From the NCBI RefSeq assembly GCF_008369935.1, contig NZ_VTUZ01000034.1:1-64000 (forward strand): a DNA stretch of 64,000 nucleotides, in the 5' to 3' direction. The notes beneath the pieces were generated by a model. The model saw only the letters and a list, made by a program, of their open reading frames with translations. It searched no databases and was not told the origin of the DNA. A program made the translations under genes and the position numbers. This stretch comes from Paraburkholderia panacisoli. GTDB lineage: Bacteria > Pseudomonadota > Gammaproteobacteria > Burkholderiales > Burkholderiaceae. This document shows positions 55,339 through 64,000 of this stretch, piece by piece. The first letter of the stretch is position 1. Each line of letters starts with the position of its first letter.

Positions 55339-55510
55339 ACAGGAAATGCTTGAAGTTAGCTTCTTAAATCGCTGTTTTAACGCAGATTTTATACAAAAAT
55401 ATGGAATACCGCCCCTTTTTTGGGATTGAAAATGGCCCAGATTGACTGCAAGCGCGCTACCAAGCTCTCGCCAGATCGCAGGGGCACCTGTCTCAAGAAC
55501 TGTAATTGGC

Positions 55511-55861
55511 ACAAATGACCTCACCTTCCTTCCGCGAAAGGCCTCTCCCGGCCCATCCGATGCTCGAAAATTCAGCGGAGGGTGAGGTCAATTGTGCATT
55601 TTTCTATTTCCGCGATCTCGGTGCAGACCATTCCGCACAACCAACCTCACCTTCCTCACCGCACCCACGCATTGGAAGCCCCTCGACAGAGCCTGTTCAC
55701 AGGAACGCACAATCAACCTCACCTACATTCCCCTCACCAGCACGGCGGACTCGCCGCATTCCTCAGCGCGATCGCACGTCCGAGATGCTGATCGACACAA
55801 TCAACCTCACCATCGAATGCGAGCTCGGACCGATACGACCATCTGCACAATCAACCTCACC
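55511..55861. repeat. Left iteron array (six copies)
   Basis: Copies at 55511, 55581, 55635, 55707, 55795 and 55845 follow the pattern GCACAATCAACCTCACC, with the second one inverted and the first one most diverged. Spacing is irregular (about 50-90 bases). They are probable RepA binding sites. Confidence 0.88.
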
Positions 55862-56010
55862 ATAATTTCCTACGCTGAATACTGTGGATCTGACTGCTGG
55901 TTTGTTTGTTTTTTTTAGAAAACACAACAAGCCAACAAACCAACAGCAATCTTCGATGCTGATTTAATTCAATCACTTAACATCGAAAAGGTGAGAAGCA
56001 TTGTGTCAAA

Positions 56011-56301
56011 GGTGAGGTTAGATGTGCACGTAGGTGCTGTCTGTTGTGCAGCAAGGTGACACTGCTTCCACACCAAGGTGAGGTTTGATGTGCTCGAAGG
56101 AATACGGCAATCCAGAAGGTGAGGTAGGTTGTGTACACACCAGCCGGATCTGTCACCAGCGCCGTGGGATAAGGCTTTCGGGGAAAATACGGCGCCGCAG
56201 TGGTGAGGTTCGTTGTGCGGATGGTGAGGTTCTATGTGCGCAACAGGACGAGCCAGGCGAACAATCGCCGCCGCCTCCAATGATGGTGAGGTTCTGTGTG
56301 T
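56011..56301. repeat. Right iteron array (six copies, opposite orientation)
   Basis: Copies at 56011, 56077, 56118, 56202, 56223 and 56285 follow GGTGAGGTTNNNTGTGC, the reverse complement of the left array. The last two or three lie next to the repA start and may also control its transcription. Confidence 0.88.
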
Positions 56302-56358
56302 TGACAGCTCACCACCGTGTGCTTACAGTCCCGGGAGCGAAAAAGAGCGGACGAAAAA

Positions 56359-57762
56359 ATGGCGGCGGACAATCCGGAAGAGGGTAAGTCGAAGGCGACG
56401 TCGCGCCAGATGGCACTCGCCTTGTTCGAGGACATGTTCGACCTCGGATTGCGGATCAACGAAGCCAATCGTGAGATTGGCTATCAGCGCAATGACTTCT
56501 TCACGGAAATCGTCAACATGGGGTTGCCGGCGCGCCGGTTCCTCGATGCGGCGTATTTCATCGTTGCCCAGGAGCCCGAACAGCGGGACCAGTACGATGT
56601 CGAGCTGAACTACTTCAAGTGGTTGATGCGCTACGACAGCCGCAACCTCAAACACTTGCGTACCATCGCGGACGAAGCGCAGAACGCGAAAGTCCGTGTC
56701 ACCAATACGCCGATGGACCGCGACCCCAACGAGAACGACCTCTGGGTCCAGGTCCAGTTGATCGGGATGGTGGGCTTCCATCGCGGGCGGATGCGTTTCG
56801 ACGTCCATCCGCGCCTCGTTCCTCACATTCGCGACCCCCAAAAATCGCACTGGCTGAGTCTGCGCATTTCCACCGCGTTCACGCGCAGCCTCGCGCGCGC
56901 GATTTACGACAAAGTCCTGCCGCACGTCCCGGCCGGCCGAACGGACTGGATCCAGCTCGACGAGATGCGCAACTGGCCTGGCAGAATGGGTGCCAACGCA
57001 GCCATTTTCAAATACTTCAAGCGAGACTGGCTCGAGCCGGCCGTGCGTGAAATCAACGACGTGTCGGACATCGAGCTGTCGTACGAGACCAGGACCGCGT
57101 CCACCTCGTCGAAGAAAATCGACCGCATCAGGTTCCTGCTCAAACGCAAGGACACTGCGGACGCCGTGCTGGCCAGTCTCGCGGACGCCAGTCACCTTTA
57201 CAAGATTCTCACGGACGAATTCGCGCTGTCGACCAAGCAGTTCAGCGAGATTTCCGAGAACCGCGATGTGTGGACCGACGAGCGCATTCAGCAAGCGGTC
57301 GAATACACGCGCTTCAGGATCCAACGCGGGCAGGTCAAGAAGAGCCCCGCCGGCTATCTGATGCGAGCGTTGCGCGACAACTGGAAGATGTCCGATGCCG
57401 AGCGCACGATGGTCGACGTTCAGGCCAAGCTGATCGCCGACGAAACGCAGGAACAGGTGGCCAAATCCGAGACGAGAAATTCGGTGGCGCGCAGCGTTGC
57501 GTCGCGTGAAGAGGAAGTCCGCGCGCGCATGAACGAGGATTCGCGCAAGGGCCGCGACCACTTCACCGCGGCCGATGCGAAAACGCGCAAAGACCTGATG
57601 CACGCATGGACGACCTCGCGGGAAGGCAAGCTGATGCTGCGACGAATGAAGCTCGAGCCGTCGACGGTAACGGAGGACCTTATCCTCGCGAACACGGAGT
57701 TGGTCTGGTATCTGGGCCAGTTTGTGTTTGGGCGAATGAATTCGTCACGCGTGCCAGCCTGA
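56359..57762 (+). CDS. repA: Replication initiator protein RepA
   Basis: A 467-residue initiator that should bind the upstream iterons and open the origin. The central part looks like the winged-helix pair of Rep_3-type initiators (NEANREIGYQRNDFFTEIVN, HWLSLRISTAFTRSLARAIY, DEMRNWPGRMGANAAIFKYF, PAVREINDVSDIELSYETRT). A long charged C-terminal tail follows (SVASREEEVRARMNEDSRKG). I start at ATG 56359; a GTG at 56317 in the same frame is possible. It lies beside iterons and divergent parAB, the usual rep-par block of Burkholderiaceae secondary replicons. Confidence 0.9.
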   Translation: MAADNPEEGKSKATSRQMALALFEDMFDLGLRINEANREIGYQRNDFFTEIVNMGLPARRFLDAAYFIVAQEPEQRDQYDVELNYFKWLMRYDSRNLKHLRTIADEAQNAKVRVTNTPMDRDPNENDLWVQVQLIGMVGFHRGRMRFDVHPRLVPHIRDPQKSHWLSLRISTAFTRSLARAIYDKVLPHVPAGRTDWIQLDEMRNWPGRMGANAAIFKYFKRDWLEPAVREINDVSDIELSYETRTASTSSKKIDRIRFLLKRKDTADAVLASLADASHLYKILTDEFALSTKQFSEISENRDVWTDERIQQAVEYTRFRIQRGQVKKSPAGYLMRALRDNWKMSDAERTMVDVQAKLIADETQEQVAKSETRNSVARSVASREEEVRARMNEDSRKGRDHFTAADAKTRKDLMHAWTTSREGKLMLRRMKLEPSTVTEDLILANTELVWYLGQFVFGRMNSSRVPA

Positions 57763-57780
57763 AGCGATCTGGCTTCAGGC
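57757..57780. other. Inverted repeat at the end of repA
   Basis: GCCTGAAGC, six-base loop, GCTTCAGGC; perfect 9-bp arms that overlap the repA stop codon. There is no T tract, so a classic terminator is uncertain; it may stop or pause transcription before the convergent permease gene. Confidence 0.5.
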
Positions 57781-57857
57781 GAGCATCACTACCACCGCCA
57801 CTGGCGGCAGACACGCATGCGAGCCGAGCGCTACGCGCTGCCGCTCCTCACTGCAAT

Positions 57858-59372
57858 CTAAAACGACCCGACGATCGACCCCAGCACGATCACGACCACC
57901 AGCGCCAGCAACGCGCCGAGAATGCCGACGATCACAATATCCCGGTAGCTCTCCCGATGCGTCGAACCACACACCGCCAGCAACGTCACGACCGCGCCAT
58001 TGTGCGGCAGGCTATCGAGCGTGCCCGATGAAATCACTGCGACCCGATGCAGCAACGCAGGGTCGATGCCATGTTGCGCGGCCAGTTGCAGATAGGTACT
58101 GCCGAGCGCATCGAGCGCGATGGTCAGGCCGCCGGACGCGGAGCCGGTGAGCGCCGCGAGCAGATTCGTCGCAACCGCGAGCGACACGAGCGGGCCGCCG
58201 CCCACGCTGAGCACCCATTCGCGCACCAGCGCGAATGCAGGCAACGCGGCGATCACCGCGCCATAGCCGACCAGACTGCCGACGCTCAACACCGGCAGCA
58301 CCGACGCGTTCGCGCCGGCATCGATCGTGTCGCGCAGAGCAGGGAGGCGCCGGCGGTTCAGCACGATGAGCGCGACGATCGCGACCGCCAGCGCCACGCA
58401 CACCCCCCACACGCCACCAACCGCCGACAGCGAAGTCTCGCCCCAACGCACGTCCGCGAGGTAGTCGGCGTCGATGCGCGGCAGCACGATCACGCTCATC
58501 ACGAAGTTCACGCACACCACCAGCACGAGCGGCGTCATCGCGACACCGAACGACGGCAGAACGCTGCTGATATGGCCGTGCTCGATTTCCTCCGGGTCGA
58601 AACTCTGCGAGACGGTCGCGCGTTCACGCACGAGGTTCGCATTGACCGCGGGTTTCGATGCGGGCACAGCGGCCGCGGCGCCGGCGACCGCACTCAGGCC
58701 TTCGAAACCTTCGTTCGCCGCCTTCGCGCGCGACTGTTGCAGCGACAGCCACCATAGTCCGAAGGCCACCATCACGATGCTCGCAATCACGCCGAGCCCC
58801 GGGGCGGCGAACGGTGTCGTGCCGAAGAACGGCATCGGAATCGCATTCTGGATCGCGGGCGTGCCGGGCAGCGCGGACATCGTGAAGGTCGACGTGCCAA
58901 GCGCAATCGCAGCCGGCATCAAGCGGCGCGGAATGTTGGCGGCCTGGAACAGTGCGGTCGCCATCGGCGCGATCACGAAGAATGCGACGAAGAGGCTGAC
59001 GCCGCCATATGTTACCAACGCGCCACCGATCACGACGGCAAGAATCGCCCGATGCGCACCGAGCTTTTCAGTCATGAAGCTGGCAATCGCCTTCACTGAT
59101 CCGCTGTCTTCCATCAGCTTGCCGAACATCGCGCCCAGCAGGAACAGCGGAAAGAACTGCGCGAGAAAGCGCGCGGCGCTGTTCATGAAGGTTTGGGTCC
59201 AATGCGCGAGAACCGGTTCGCCGGAAATCGCGGCGGCGAGCATCGCGGCAAACGGTGCGAGCAGCAACACGCTCCAGCCCCGATACGCGAAGCCGATCAG
59301 CAGCGCAAGGCTCGCGAGCATGCCGAACAACCCCAAGCCGAGCGCGAGCGGGGACAGGATAGTGACGTCCAT
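57858..59372 (-). CDS. GntP-family permease
   Basis: A 504-residue inner-membrane transporter with about 12-14 helices in the GntP pattern: FFPLFLLGAMFGKLMEDSGS, GGALVTYGGVSLFVAFFVIA, GTSTFTMSALPGTPAIQNAI and a late LTGSASGGLTIALDALGS. The family carries gluconate, other sugar acids and, in some beta-proteobacteria, 3-hydroxybutyrate. CGGAG lies seven bases before ATG 59372, which is two bases after the patatin stop, so the two are co-transcribed. Substrate is not fixed by the sequence; the lipase partner makes hydroxy-acids plausible. Confidence 0.85.
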   Translation of the reverse strand: MDVTILSPLALGLGLFGMLASLALLIGFAYRGWSVLLLAPFAAMLAAAISGEPVLAHWTQTFMNSAARFLAQFFPLFLLGAMFGKLMEDSGSVKAIASFMTEKLGAHRAILAVVIGGALVTYGGVSLFVAFFVIAPMATALFQAANIPRRLMPAAIALGTSTFTMSALPGTPAIQNAIPMPFFGTTPFAAPGLGVIASIVMVAFGLWWLSLQQSRAKAANEGFEGLSAVAGAAAAVPASKPAVNANLVRERATVSQSFDPEEIEHGHISSVLPSFGVAMTPLVLVVCVNFVMSVIVLPRIDADYLADVRWGETSLSAVGGVWGVCVALAVAIVALIVLNRRRLPALRDTIDAGANASVLPVLSVGSLVGYGAVIAALPAFALVREWVLSVGGGPLVSLAVATNLLAALTGSASGGLTIALDALGSTYLQLAAQHGIDPALLHRVAVISSGTLDSLPHNGAVVTLLAVCGSTHRESYRDIVIVGILGALLALVVVIVLGSIVGSF

Positions 59373-59374
59373 GG

Positions 59375-60418
59375 TCAAACTCCGTCGAGCAACACGTCCA
59401 GGTCGAGCGAAGAGCGCACGCCGATGGAGTCGGCGTGTTCGGTGAGAAATGCTTCGGTGGCTCGCCGGCCTTCGTCGCGCAGCATCGTCAGAAATGCCCA
59501 TTCGGCATTCAGCTTGGACGAGTAGCCGAGCTTCGTCATCTCTTCGCTCGCGATCCGGTGAATGCGCATCTCGGCCCAGTGACGCCCTTCGTCGCTGCCG
59601 GCGTCCGCCGCGCGACGCAGCAGCGCGATCATCCGCAGTTCTTTCAACAGTGGCGCGTTGAACGCGACTTCATTGAGTCGGCTGATGATGTCGCGCGCGG
59701 AGCGCGGCGTTTCATCCCGCACGACCGGATTGACCTGGACCAGCAGCGTATCGCTCGACGTGCATTCGCGAACCAGCGGCGTGATGGTCGGATTGCCCGC
59801 GTAGCCGCCGTCCCAGTAGTCTTCGCCATCGATCTCGACGGCCTGGAACAGCGTCGGCAGACAGCCCGACGCGAGCAATACGTCGGGCGACAGATCGGCG
59901 TTGCGGAACACGCGCGCCTGGCCGGTGCGCACGCGGGTCGCGGTGATGAAGAGCTTGATCGGCGCGTCGCGCAAATGGGCGAAGTCGATCGATTCATGCA
60001 GGATCTTTTGCAGCGGGTTGACGCCGCGCGGATTCATGTCGTAAGGCGAGAACATGCGCGCTGCGAGATCCATCGCGATGAACAACGGCGAATGATCGAG
60101 TGTCCAGCGTCCCATCAGCGCGTCGAAGGGGCTGCGCCGGAACGGACTGAACACCGCGGCGTCGGAGACGCGTCGCCAGAAAGCTTCGAGCGCGGCTCGC
60201 GCGCCGGCCGGCCCATCTATCTGATAGCCGCTCACGAGCACGGCTGCGTTCATTGCACCCGCGGATGTGCCCGAGATGCCCTCGATCTGCAGCCACGGCT
60301 CTTCCAGAATCCGGTCGAGGACGCCCCATGTAAAGGCGCCATGGGAGCCGCCGCCTTGCAAGGCGAGGTCGATGCGAGCGGGCGCGTGACGCACTGGTTG
60401 ATCTTTCGAAGCAGCCAA
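59375..60418 (-). CDS. Patatin-like phospholipase
   Basis: A 347-residue acyl hydrolase with a Ser-Asp dyad: oxyanion GGGSHGAFTWGVLD, nucleophile Ser in GISGTSAGAMNAAVL and the Asp in DGGYAGNPTITPL. No signal peptide, so cytoplasmic. The start is TTG at 60418 with AAGGAG about five bases upstream; an ATG inside that site is in another frame. It is followed with a two-base gap by the GntP permease. In related genomes such lipases accompany polyhydroxybutyrate or 3-hydroxybutyrate genes, as I recall; none of those is in this window. Confidence 0.9.
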   Translation of the reverse strand: MAASKDQPVRHAPARIDLALQGGGSHGAFTWGVLDRILEEPWLQIEGISGTSAGAMNAAVLVSGYQIDGPAGARAALEAFWRRVSDAAVFSPFRRSPFDALMGRWTLDHSPLFIAMDLAARMFSPYDMNPRGVNPLQKILHESIDFAHLRDAPIKLFITATRVRTGQARVFRNADLSPDVLLASGCLPTLFQAVEIDGEDYWDGGYAGNPTITPLVRECTSSDTLLVQVNPVVRDETPRSARDIISRLNEVAFNAPLLKELRMIALLRRAADAGSDEGRHWAEMRIHRIASEEMTKLGYSSKLNAEWAFLTMLRDEGRRATEAFLTEHADSIGVRSSLDLDVLLDGV

Positions 60419-61037
60419 GACATCTCCTTTGTGAGGAGTGCTCCATGTGGCGAGCTGAAGCCGAAATGCACGGCGGACAAAGAAAACCGGTGGGACAGAA
60501 ACGACAGCAACAAAGCCGGAAGCGGCGGACGGCTATTCGATACAAGCGGCGAAAGAACGAACCCCGCTGTTAAGAACGTATGAAATTCTGAATGGACGTG
60601 CGGAATGTTTTAAAAGGCGAAACGCGATCCCGCATGATTCGTATTGAAAGGGGCTGCTGCTTAAAAGTCAAGGGTAATCGCCAGGGCGCGCCCGCATCGC
60701 ATGTCGCCTGTGTGACGCGAGATTTGTACACTTGCGACAGTAGCACTGATGCTCAGTGACGTGGGACGGCGTGAGCGGTCATGCACGAGCCCGGTCACGG
60801 GGCGGTCAAAAAACAGGTGTAGGGAATTCGTGTGGAACGAGGCGCGGCCTACCTATTCATTGAGAGTGTCATGTGTCTTCGTAATGAGATCGTGACATGA
60901 AAAGCACACGGCTAAGGCGCGCGAGTCGACAGACTCGTGAAGCCGTAACGGTTGTCTGTCGTTCGTCGCTGATTCACTATCGCGCGTGGCATCGACGTGC
61001 CTACAACCACGCATGACGATCACGGATCGTCTCCGAT
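60419..61037. other. Intergenic region between two minus-strand genes
   Basis: 619 bases, no supported gene. It should include the promoter of the patatin-permease pair at its left side. I see no clear terminator for the MocR gene. Confidence 0.55.
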
Positions 61038-62459
61038 TCAGATCGTCCCGAACAGCGCACGCGGACGGTCCTTGAGCGTCCCTGTCAACAACCGCAACGC
61101 ACTGACCAGCTGATCACGGCTCGTCGCGCACGCAAGATTGATCCGCACGCCGTGCTCGATCTCCGAGCGGTCCACCGCAAACGCCGACGATGGCATGACC
61201 ACCACGCCACGCGCCTTCGCATTCGCTGCGAAATCATCGGCACGCCACGGCGGCGGCAGCTTGAGCCATACAAACATGCAGGCCGGATCCGTCTGCAGCA
61301 GCTCCGGCGGCAGCAGCTCCCGCGCAAGATCCTGCCGCGCGCGGATTTCGGCGAGTTGCGCGTCCATGATGTGGCGCGCGGTGCCGTCCTCGATCCAGAT
61401 CGACGCAATCAGCATCGACATCGGCGCGGGCATCCACGCGGTGGTGCGCACGGCTTCGGCGCACAGCGCCGAACTCTCCCGCGGACTCAACAGATAGCCG
61501 AGCCGCAGCCCGGGCGCAAGGATCTTCGAGGTCGCCGCGATATGGAACGTCAATTCGGGACACAGGCTCGCGATCGTCGGCAGGCGCTGCGAGACGAGCG
61601 GACCATAGACATCGTCCTCGATGATCGCCACCCGGTGCCGCCGTGCAATGTCGACGAGCGCCATGCGCCGTTCGAGGCTCATGGTGATGACGGTCGGGTT
61701 CTGCAGATTGGGCACCGTAAAGATCGCCTTCACCGGCCGGCGTCGGCACACGGCTTCAACCTCGTCGGTCAGCAGGCCGTCGCGATCGCTAGGAATGCCA
61801 ACGATTTCGAACTGGAAGACCGGCGCGAGCGCCTTGAGGCCGTAGTAGGTGAGTTGATCGGCGAGGATCACGCCGTCGGTGCCGATCAAACTGTTGAGCA
61901 CCGCATATAGACCGTGCTGCGCGCCGCTCGTCACGACCACGTGATCGGCCGACGGCGTGAAACCTGGCGCAGTTATCCAGCGCGCGCCGGCGGCACGCGC
62001 CCACAACGGCCCTTGCGGCGGCTGGTACTCCTGCAATTGCGGATAACGCGGATCGCGCGGCAAGTCGGCGAGCGTGCGCGCGAGACAGGTGAGGAATTCG
62101 CCGGTCGCCGGCCGGTTCACGGTCAGGTCGATCGCCGCATTGGTCGCCGGCCGCACGGGTTCGACGCTCGGCATCGCCCCGCCGGTGACCAGCGAGCCGC
62201 GCCGTTTGCTGCCGATCACGAGGCCGCGCAACTGCAATTCCTTGTATGCACGCGACACCGTCGAGACATTGATGCCCAGTTCAGTCGCCAACTGCCGCTG
62301 CGGCGGCAGCCGACTGCCTGGCGGATAGACGCCGCTGCGGATTTCGCCCTCGATCGAACTGGACACCTCGATATACGTGGAACGCTTCGCCTGCTCCGGC
62401 GCGCCTTTGGCGATGCGGGCGGCGTCTTTTGCAGAAGCCATATTTTCGCGTGTCTCCAT
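61038..62459 (-). CDS. MocR/PdxR-type regulator (GntR winged helix fused to aminotransferase)
   Basis: A 473-residue PLP-binding regulator. The winged helix at about 28-92 has EIRSGVYPPGSRLPPQRQLA, ELGINVSTVSRAYKELQLRG. A fold-type I aminotransferase domain follows, with EDDVYGPL (Asp that contacts PLP) and the Schiff-base Lys312 in IAATSKILAPGLRLGYLLS. The family controls vitamin B6, GABA, taurine or amino-acid use. It is divergent from an amino-acid permease, its likely target. Start at ATG 62459 is uncertain; ATG 62441 has GGAG twelve bases upstream. Confidence 0.9.
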   Translation of the reverse strand: METRENMASAKDAARIAKGAPEQAKRSTYIEVSSSIEGEIRSGVYPPGSRLPPQRQLATELGINVSTVSRAYKELQLRGLVIGSKRRGSLVTGGAMPSVEPVRPATNAAIDLTVNRPATGEFLTCLARTLADLPRDPRYPQLQEYQPPQGPLWARAAGARWITAPGFTPSADHVVVTSGAQHGLYAVLNSLIGTDGVILADQLTYYGLKALAPVFQFEIVGIPSDRDGLLTDEVEAVCRRRPVKAIFTVPNLQNPTVITMSLERRMALVDIARRHRVAIIEDDVYGPLVSQRLPTIASLCPELTFHIAATSKILAPGLRLGYLLSPRESSALCAEAVRTTAWMPAPMSMLIASIWIEDGTARHIMDAQLAEIRARQDLARELLPPELLQTDPACMFVWLKLPPPWRADDFAANAKARGVVVMPSSAFAVDRSEIEHGVRINLACATSRDQLVSALRLLTGTLKDRPRALFGTI

Positions 62460-62604
62460 ACAAAACCAGCTTTGTCCGCAATTGTGCGGAGGTTTGCCGA
62501 TTCTATACCACACCTGCCCAAGTGCAAGCCCTGCACAGCGCCGCGCAGCGTCCACGACGGTTGACAAGAAACGCACCCGGGCGCGCCAGGGAAAATGCCA
62601 GGGC

Positions 62605-62647
62605 CACACAATAAGCGTTTTAATTGCACACAAAAAAATATTGTGTG
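62605..62647. promoter_or_regulatory. Repeated CACACAA boxes between the MocR gene and permease
   Basis: CACACAATA at 62605-62613 recurs inverted at 62639-62647, and CACACAAAA occurs at 62627-62635; the last two form 7-bp inverted arms (CACACAA and TTGTGTG). MocR regulators often bind several short boxes in direct and inverted order upstream of a divergent target. Confidence 0.6.
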
Positions 62648-62733
62648 ATTCTAGGTATCAGAGTTTGTCTGGTGGCGTGGCTCGACACGGCGCTGCCGGC
62701 AATGCCCAGCCATCCATCAGCAGGAGTTCTTTG

Positions 62734-64000
62734 ATGAGCGTTCCGCAGTTCTCTTCCTCCGAACCCACACCAAAACTCGGCGCGGCGCTGCGTCAGCGCC
62801 ACGTCACGATGATTGCGCTGGGCGGCATCATCGGCGCGGGGCTTTTTGTCGGCAGCAGCGCGACGCTGGCTACCGTCGGGCCCGCCGCATGCGTGTCATA
62901 TCTCGTGGCCGGCATTGTCGTGCTGATGGTGATGCGCATGCTCGGCGAAATGGCGCTCGCCGTGCCGGGCGTCGGCTCGTTCACCGAATATGCGCGCATC
63001 GGCCTCGGCAACTGGGCCGGTTTTACCAATGGCTGGCTCTACTGGTATTTCTGGGTGATCGTCGTCGCGGTCGAGGCGGTGGCCGGCGCGGCGATCCTGC
63101 AACGCTGGATTCCCGCGCCGGTCTGGATGATCGGCCTCGTCCTGCTGTCGCTGATGACGCTGATCAACCTGCTGTCAGTCAAGTCATACGGCGAATTCGA
63201 GTTCTGGTTCGCGTCCATCAAGGTCGCGGCGATCATCGTCTTCATCGCGATCGGCGCCGCGTATCTGTTCGGCTTCAGCCCGACCGGCAGCGCGGCGGCG
63301 AACCTGATCGACCATCATGGTTTCATGCCGTTCGGCGCGATGTCGATCTTCGCGGCGGTGCCGACTGTGATCTTCGCGGTGGGCGGTGCGGAAATCGCGA
63401 CGATCGCTGCGGCGGAATCGGACGATCCGGCCAAAAGCGTCGCGGCGATGACGCGTTCGGTGATCCTTCGGGTCATCACGTTCTACGTCGGTTCGATGTT
63501 CCTGATCGCGTGCATCGTGCCGTGGAGCAGCATCGTCACCGGACACTCGCCGTTCGTCGCCGCACTGGAAACGATGCGGATTCCCGGCGCCGCTGACATC
63601 ATGAACGCGATCGTCCTCGTCGCCGTGCTCTCCGCGCTGAACTCCGGTTTGTATGTGTCGTCGCGGATTCTCTTTCGACTGGCCGAGCGCGGCGATGCGC
63701 CGAAGTCGTTGCTGAAGCTGACGCAGAACAAAGTGCCGCGGCTCGCGGTGTTGCTGAGCAGTGTGGTCGGGTATGTGGCGATCGTCGCGGCGATCGTGTC
63801 GCCGCAGGGTGTGTTTCTGTTTCTCGTGAACGCGTCCGGCGCGGTAATGCTGTTCGTTTATCTGGTGACCGCGCTGGCGCAAATCCGCATCCGCCGGCGC
63901 ATCGAGGCGAGCGATCCGCAAAAACTGACGCTCAGGATGTGGATGTTCCCATGGCTGTCGTACGCGGTCGTTGCGGCCATTGTTGGCGTGCTCGCCGCAA
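62734..64000 (+). CDS. Amino acid permease (AAT/GABA permease family), cut by window edge
   Basis: The first 422 residues of an APC-superfamily importer with about 11 visible membrane segments. Family signatures are MIALGGIIGAGLFVGSSATL in helix 1, GEMALAVPGVGSFTEYARIG and NWAGFTNGWLYWYFWVIVVA, and EIATIAAAESDDPAKSVAAM. It resembles GABA, proline or aromatic amino acid permeases. AGGAG lies eight bases before ATG 62734. Divergent from the MocR regulator. The C-terminal part is outside the window, with no frame break seen. Confidence 0.93.
   Translation, partial: MSVPQFSSSEPTPKLGAALRQRHVTMIALGGIIGAGLFVGSSATLATVGPAACVSYLVAGIVVLMVMRMLGEMALAVPGVGSFTEYARIGLGNWAGFTNGWLYWYFWVIVVAVEAVAGAAILQRWIPAPVWMIGLVLLSLMTLINLLSVKSYGEFEFWFASIKVAAIIVFIAIGAAYLFGFSPTGSAAANLIDHHGFMPFGAMSIFAAVPTVIFAVGGAEIATIAAAESDDPAKSVAAMTRSVILRVITFYVGSMFLIACIVPWSSIVTGHSPFVAALETMRIPGAADIMNAIVLVAVLSALNSGLYVSSRILFRLAERGDAPKSLLKLTQNKVPRLAVLLSSVVGYVAIVAAIVSPQGVFLFLVNASGAVMLFVYLVTALAQIRIRRRIEASDPQKLTLRMWMFPWLSYAVVAAIVGVLAA

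Larger units (their letters stand above)
55340..56358. other. oriV: Replication origin of the replicon
   Basis: The ~1 kb between the divergent parA and repA genes holds two groups of iterons in opposite orientation around an AT-rich core (about 55862-56000) with a T8 run and a TGTGGAT element near 55884 that partly matches a DnaA box. This is the layout of Rep-dependent origins on large Burkholderiaceae replicons. Open frames through the iterons are produced by the repeats and are not genes. Confidence 0.85.

Noticed and set aside
55506..55865. 119-codon open frame in the origin
   Set aside because: It runs through the iterons, and its repeated Ser-Thr-Pro segments come from the DNA repeats; not a gene.
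55507..56301. CRISPR array
   Set aside because: The repeats are 17 bp, irregularly spaced and in both orientations; they are iterons, and no cas gene is present.

Overview
The window looks like part of a secondary replicon (chromid or megaplasmid) of a Burkholderiaceae bacterium, most likely Paraburkholderia or Caballeronia. The reasons are high GC coding bias, the Gram-negative Porin_4-type porin, a DUF4148 protein, MocR/LysR/MarR regulators, RND efflux, and a complete plasmid-style rep-iteron-parAB locus at 53-57.8 kb. No rRNA or tRNA gene was recognised.

Layout. 1-0.89 kb: 5' part of a group II intron on the minus strand, sitting directly after the rho-independent terminator of an exported GH3 beta-glucosidase (1.0-3.2 kb). 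3.7-4.5 kb: an outer-membrane-type gene broken by single-base shifts. 5.1-8.8 kb: an alpha-hydroxyketone (CqsA/LqsA/JqsA-type) quorum-sensing locus, with sensor kinase and response regulator as a pair and the autoinducer synthase convergent to them; a Fur-family gene lies next to it. 9.8-26 kb: a decayed accessory region that begins with a P4-type integrase. It holds an nmrA-like/PadR divergent pair with clear palindromic operators, a duplicated nmrA-yciI junction, remnants of a group II intron and an IS1182-type element, a fliG fragment, several very small genes, a subtilase with decayed partners, DUF1643 and ppc fragments, an IS110 copy with an amber codon, and a cut-down YWTD propeller.

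26.6-28 kb: porin. 28.2-32.2 kb: alicyclic acid degradation genes badH-badI-aliB with a broken aliA and a divergent MarR regulator badR. 32.2-37.6 kb: a full 3-phenylpropionate/cinnamate dioxygenase operon hcaE-F-C-B-D with divergent hcaR. The two catabolic clusters lie side by side and suggest use of plant-derived aromatic and alicyclic acids. 37.6-44.8 kb: an APC antiporter and a three-gene RND efflux operon with 4-base overlaps. 46.4-48.5 kb: a lipoprotein alpha/beta hydrolase. 48.6-50.0 kb: decayed two-component genes, then about 3 kb with no recognisable gene.

53.0-57.8 kb: replication and partition. A 41-bp palindrome (candidate centromere) lies after parB; parA-parB are translationally coupled; a 12-bp-arm inverted repeat covers the parA start; two oppositely oriented iteron arrays flank an AT-rich core; repA reads away from it. 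57.9-64 kb: GntP permease with a patatin-like lipase, and a MocR regulator divergent from an amino-acid permease that runs off the right edge.

No wholly unknown multi-gene system could be demonstrated. The most informative signals are the replicon maintenance locus, the quorum-sensing locus, the intron placement at a terminator, and the operator palindromes.
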